Assembly (NCBI RefSeq): GCF_037975245.1
Contig: NC_092573.1
Location: forward strand, 18,298,265 to 18,362,264
Direction of reading: 5' to 3'
Length of the DNA: 64,000 nucleotides
From: Apostichopus japonicus
Taxonomy: Eukaryota > Echinodermata > Holothuroidea > Aspidochirotida > Stichopodidae
The notes under the pieces are model-generated. The model made no database searches. It was given only the letters and a program-made list of their open reading frames with translations, and was not told the DNA's origin. Each line of letters starts with the position of its first letter. Positions within the stretch are counted from its first letter, which is position 1. Both the position numbers and the translations under genes were made by a program. Below, piece after piece: positions 61,980 to 64,000 of the stretch.

Positions 61980-64000
61980 GTGAGTAGTTTACAGTTTTTG
62001 TCTGTAACAAAAGGAGCAAATAAATTACTCCATACTCTTTGATCTAATATCATTGACGGCATAGACTTGTCTACTTGAAGAAAATTGACAAGATAATTGA
62101 TTCGCACAAAGGATAAAGATATATTATATCAAAGCGTTAAATGAATTCGGGCTAGTTGTTATACAATAAAATGTCTTACATTTTACATCTGCAGAAAATA
62201 GCTTTGCAAGGGTATACAAAGCTGGTTAGACTTAAAGGTAGAGATTATTAATTTTGAGAGGGAGAGATGCATTAGCGGTTCATTAAACATCAAACATTTA
62301 GTAAAAATGCTCGAAACTTCAGTTTATGACCAATTTCACGGAAGATTATAAGACGGAAGTAAAAACCCCAACAAAATCACAATGTAAACGAAACATGTTC
62401 AGAAGTATGAAAAAGTAACATGGGTAAAATTAAAATTCTTACTAACCTATTATGAAATATACCACATGATTTAATGTTAGACTTATATTGGGTGAGTTCC
62501 GGGTACATATATAGTTTCTTTCGAAAAGCGGTTTGTTTGACACGTTGGATTCCATGATGAAGGAAATCATGTGATTGAGTGTATGTTGTTAATATTCATC
62601 AGCAAGACAGGGCAAAAAGAGACCATAAAAAGAAACAACTGTATTTGATAAGAAGTCCAGGTCCTGGTTGTCGTGATTTGGGGCTGATGTATTCTCTATA
62701 TATAAATAGCTTCATCTGTTTTGCCATGTTTAACTCCCATGTTATACACAGAACCAACAAGGTTTTCTGATAATTATCTTTAAATCTTTAACAAATTTTA
62801 CAACATTAGCTGTATGCTTTAAAGAAGTATATCACATATTTCAGTGAAATACGTATGTTTTGTCTTTTCGTTTTAATGAAATGTATCCTAAAGTTACAAA
62901 GAAAGTGTCCTACTACTTCAGAGTGTATACCTGGATACTAAACCAATCACAAAAAGTTGGACCCAACATTTATGGAATGTTGAATCTATGCCTTGTGGTA
63001 TTAACTGGTATTCCTTATTTGTGAATTTTCCATTAATATATTGGCATCGGTTGAATACATAATATTTGATTCTTGAACTATAGTTGTTACATTAGAAAGC
63101 CACGAACAGAAGTTTTTTTTCTTCTTCAAATTGGAAGTTCTGTGGAATTCACACAAGTGTTTAGTTTCTGTTAACCATTTGCAACAAGAAAAGATGAACG
63201 AAAGAGCAACAAATATGTAATCAACGATATGTGTGTTAATCTAATTAAGGTGACGAACCTATGGGTCCATTTGGGAAGGAATATACATTTCAATATTAGT
63301 CACAACCAATGGCCATGACAAAAACAAAATTAATTTGTCCTTCAGTTGGTCAAATCTTCTCGAATGATTGAGTTTTCAAGATGTTAAACTACTTGGATAA
63401 GTTCAATGAACGTCGAGTTTGTCTCTCTCTCTCTTTACTTTGTTGTTGCCTGTTCATGTGCTACGCCATCGAGGGAGGGGCATAACACATAGCAGATCTC
63501 GACGTTTGTCTTAACTGAAATGTACTTCGCGGTTAGTGGTTCGGCTTAATGGAGGCGTTCAGCAAAACGCCTACATTACCGTCTGCTTAAAGTCTGGCAA
63601 GAATTTATTGCCACCAAATAGGCGTTCAAACTCTGTATAGATTAAAGTCGACGGTATATGTTAACTTGTTAATCAGTTTGTATAGACTTATTCCCAATAT
63701 TCCGGGTATTAATAAACTTTAAGTTTACTAATGATGCTCCCCCGAACGTCCACTTTAAGGTATTATTGATATAATAGCTTTAGACACCTGTTACATATAC
63801 ATCCTACATCTATTAATTAAATAATCGAGAGATATTATGATACAATTCAACGTTTGTCGGGAGACATGGTGTGTTTATACAAACCCTTAACTATTGCTAC
63901 AGTCAGTAAGTCGTGACGGATTCGTCGGAAGACATATCTAAAGTATCATATTGAAATTAAACTCGTAAACACTGCTTTACATGTCAGTCGTGAAAAGGAA
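61980..64000. other. Non-coding DNA to the window end
   Basis: No conserved reading frame. It could be the first intron of a gene extending beyond the window if the 61.5-62.0 kb candidate is real. Confidence 0.4.

Overview
This window looks like nuclear DNA from an animal, most likely a marine invertebrate. Genes are split by GT-AG introns, intergenic DNA is AT-rich, and there are many (TA)n microsatellites, G/C homopolymer runs, minisatellites and small non-autonomous transposons. There are no operons, ribosome-binding sites or prokaryotic genes. An echinoderm is plausible but is a guess from general character. I see no bacterial-type defence or biosynthetic system.

Two genes are well supported, and they lie tail to tail. 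On the + strand, about 7.1-21.2 kb, is a 12-coding-exon gene for a PWWP3A/MUM1-family chromatin protein of about 572 residues. I assembled it exon by exon, and every splice phase is consistent. It has an acidic/basic N-terminal region, a PWWP domain split across several exons, and a C-terminal helical module ending in the family's LPEAI-type segment. One intron uses a GC-AG junction. On the - strand, 28408-29439, is a two-exon gene for a 120-residue FAM174-family type I membrane protein with a signal peptide, one membrane segment and the KKTKKYGVL/acidic tail.

The left 6 kb is repeat-rich. It holds a ~155-bp tandem repeat, a decayed non-LTR reverse transcriptase interrupted by a hAT-type MITE, and several GC-rich non-autonomous elements. 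Five elements in the window (5131-6090, 10800-11458, 31644-32484, 32810-33586, 40785-41147) have CA...TG terminal inverted repeats and 8-bp target-site duplications, which is the signature of hAT-like DNA transposons. Three of them also share a ~100-bp internal core although their ends differ. Introns of the PWWP gene carry such elements, a 61-bp-arm palindrome, a ~97-bp tandem repeat and a 17-copy hairpin-forming minisatellite.

From about 30.6 kb to the end no conserved gene is recognisable. This stretch holds three copies of a tRNA-derived SINE, long (TA)n tracts, minisatellites, an unusual cluster of six full CRE palindromes (TGACGTCA), one weak three-exon candidate gene (44403-45363), and a possible promoter/first exon near 61.5-62.0 kb that could belong to a gene beyond the window.
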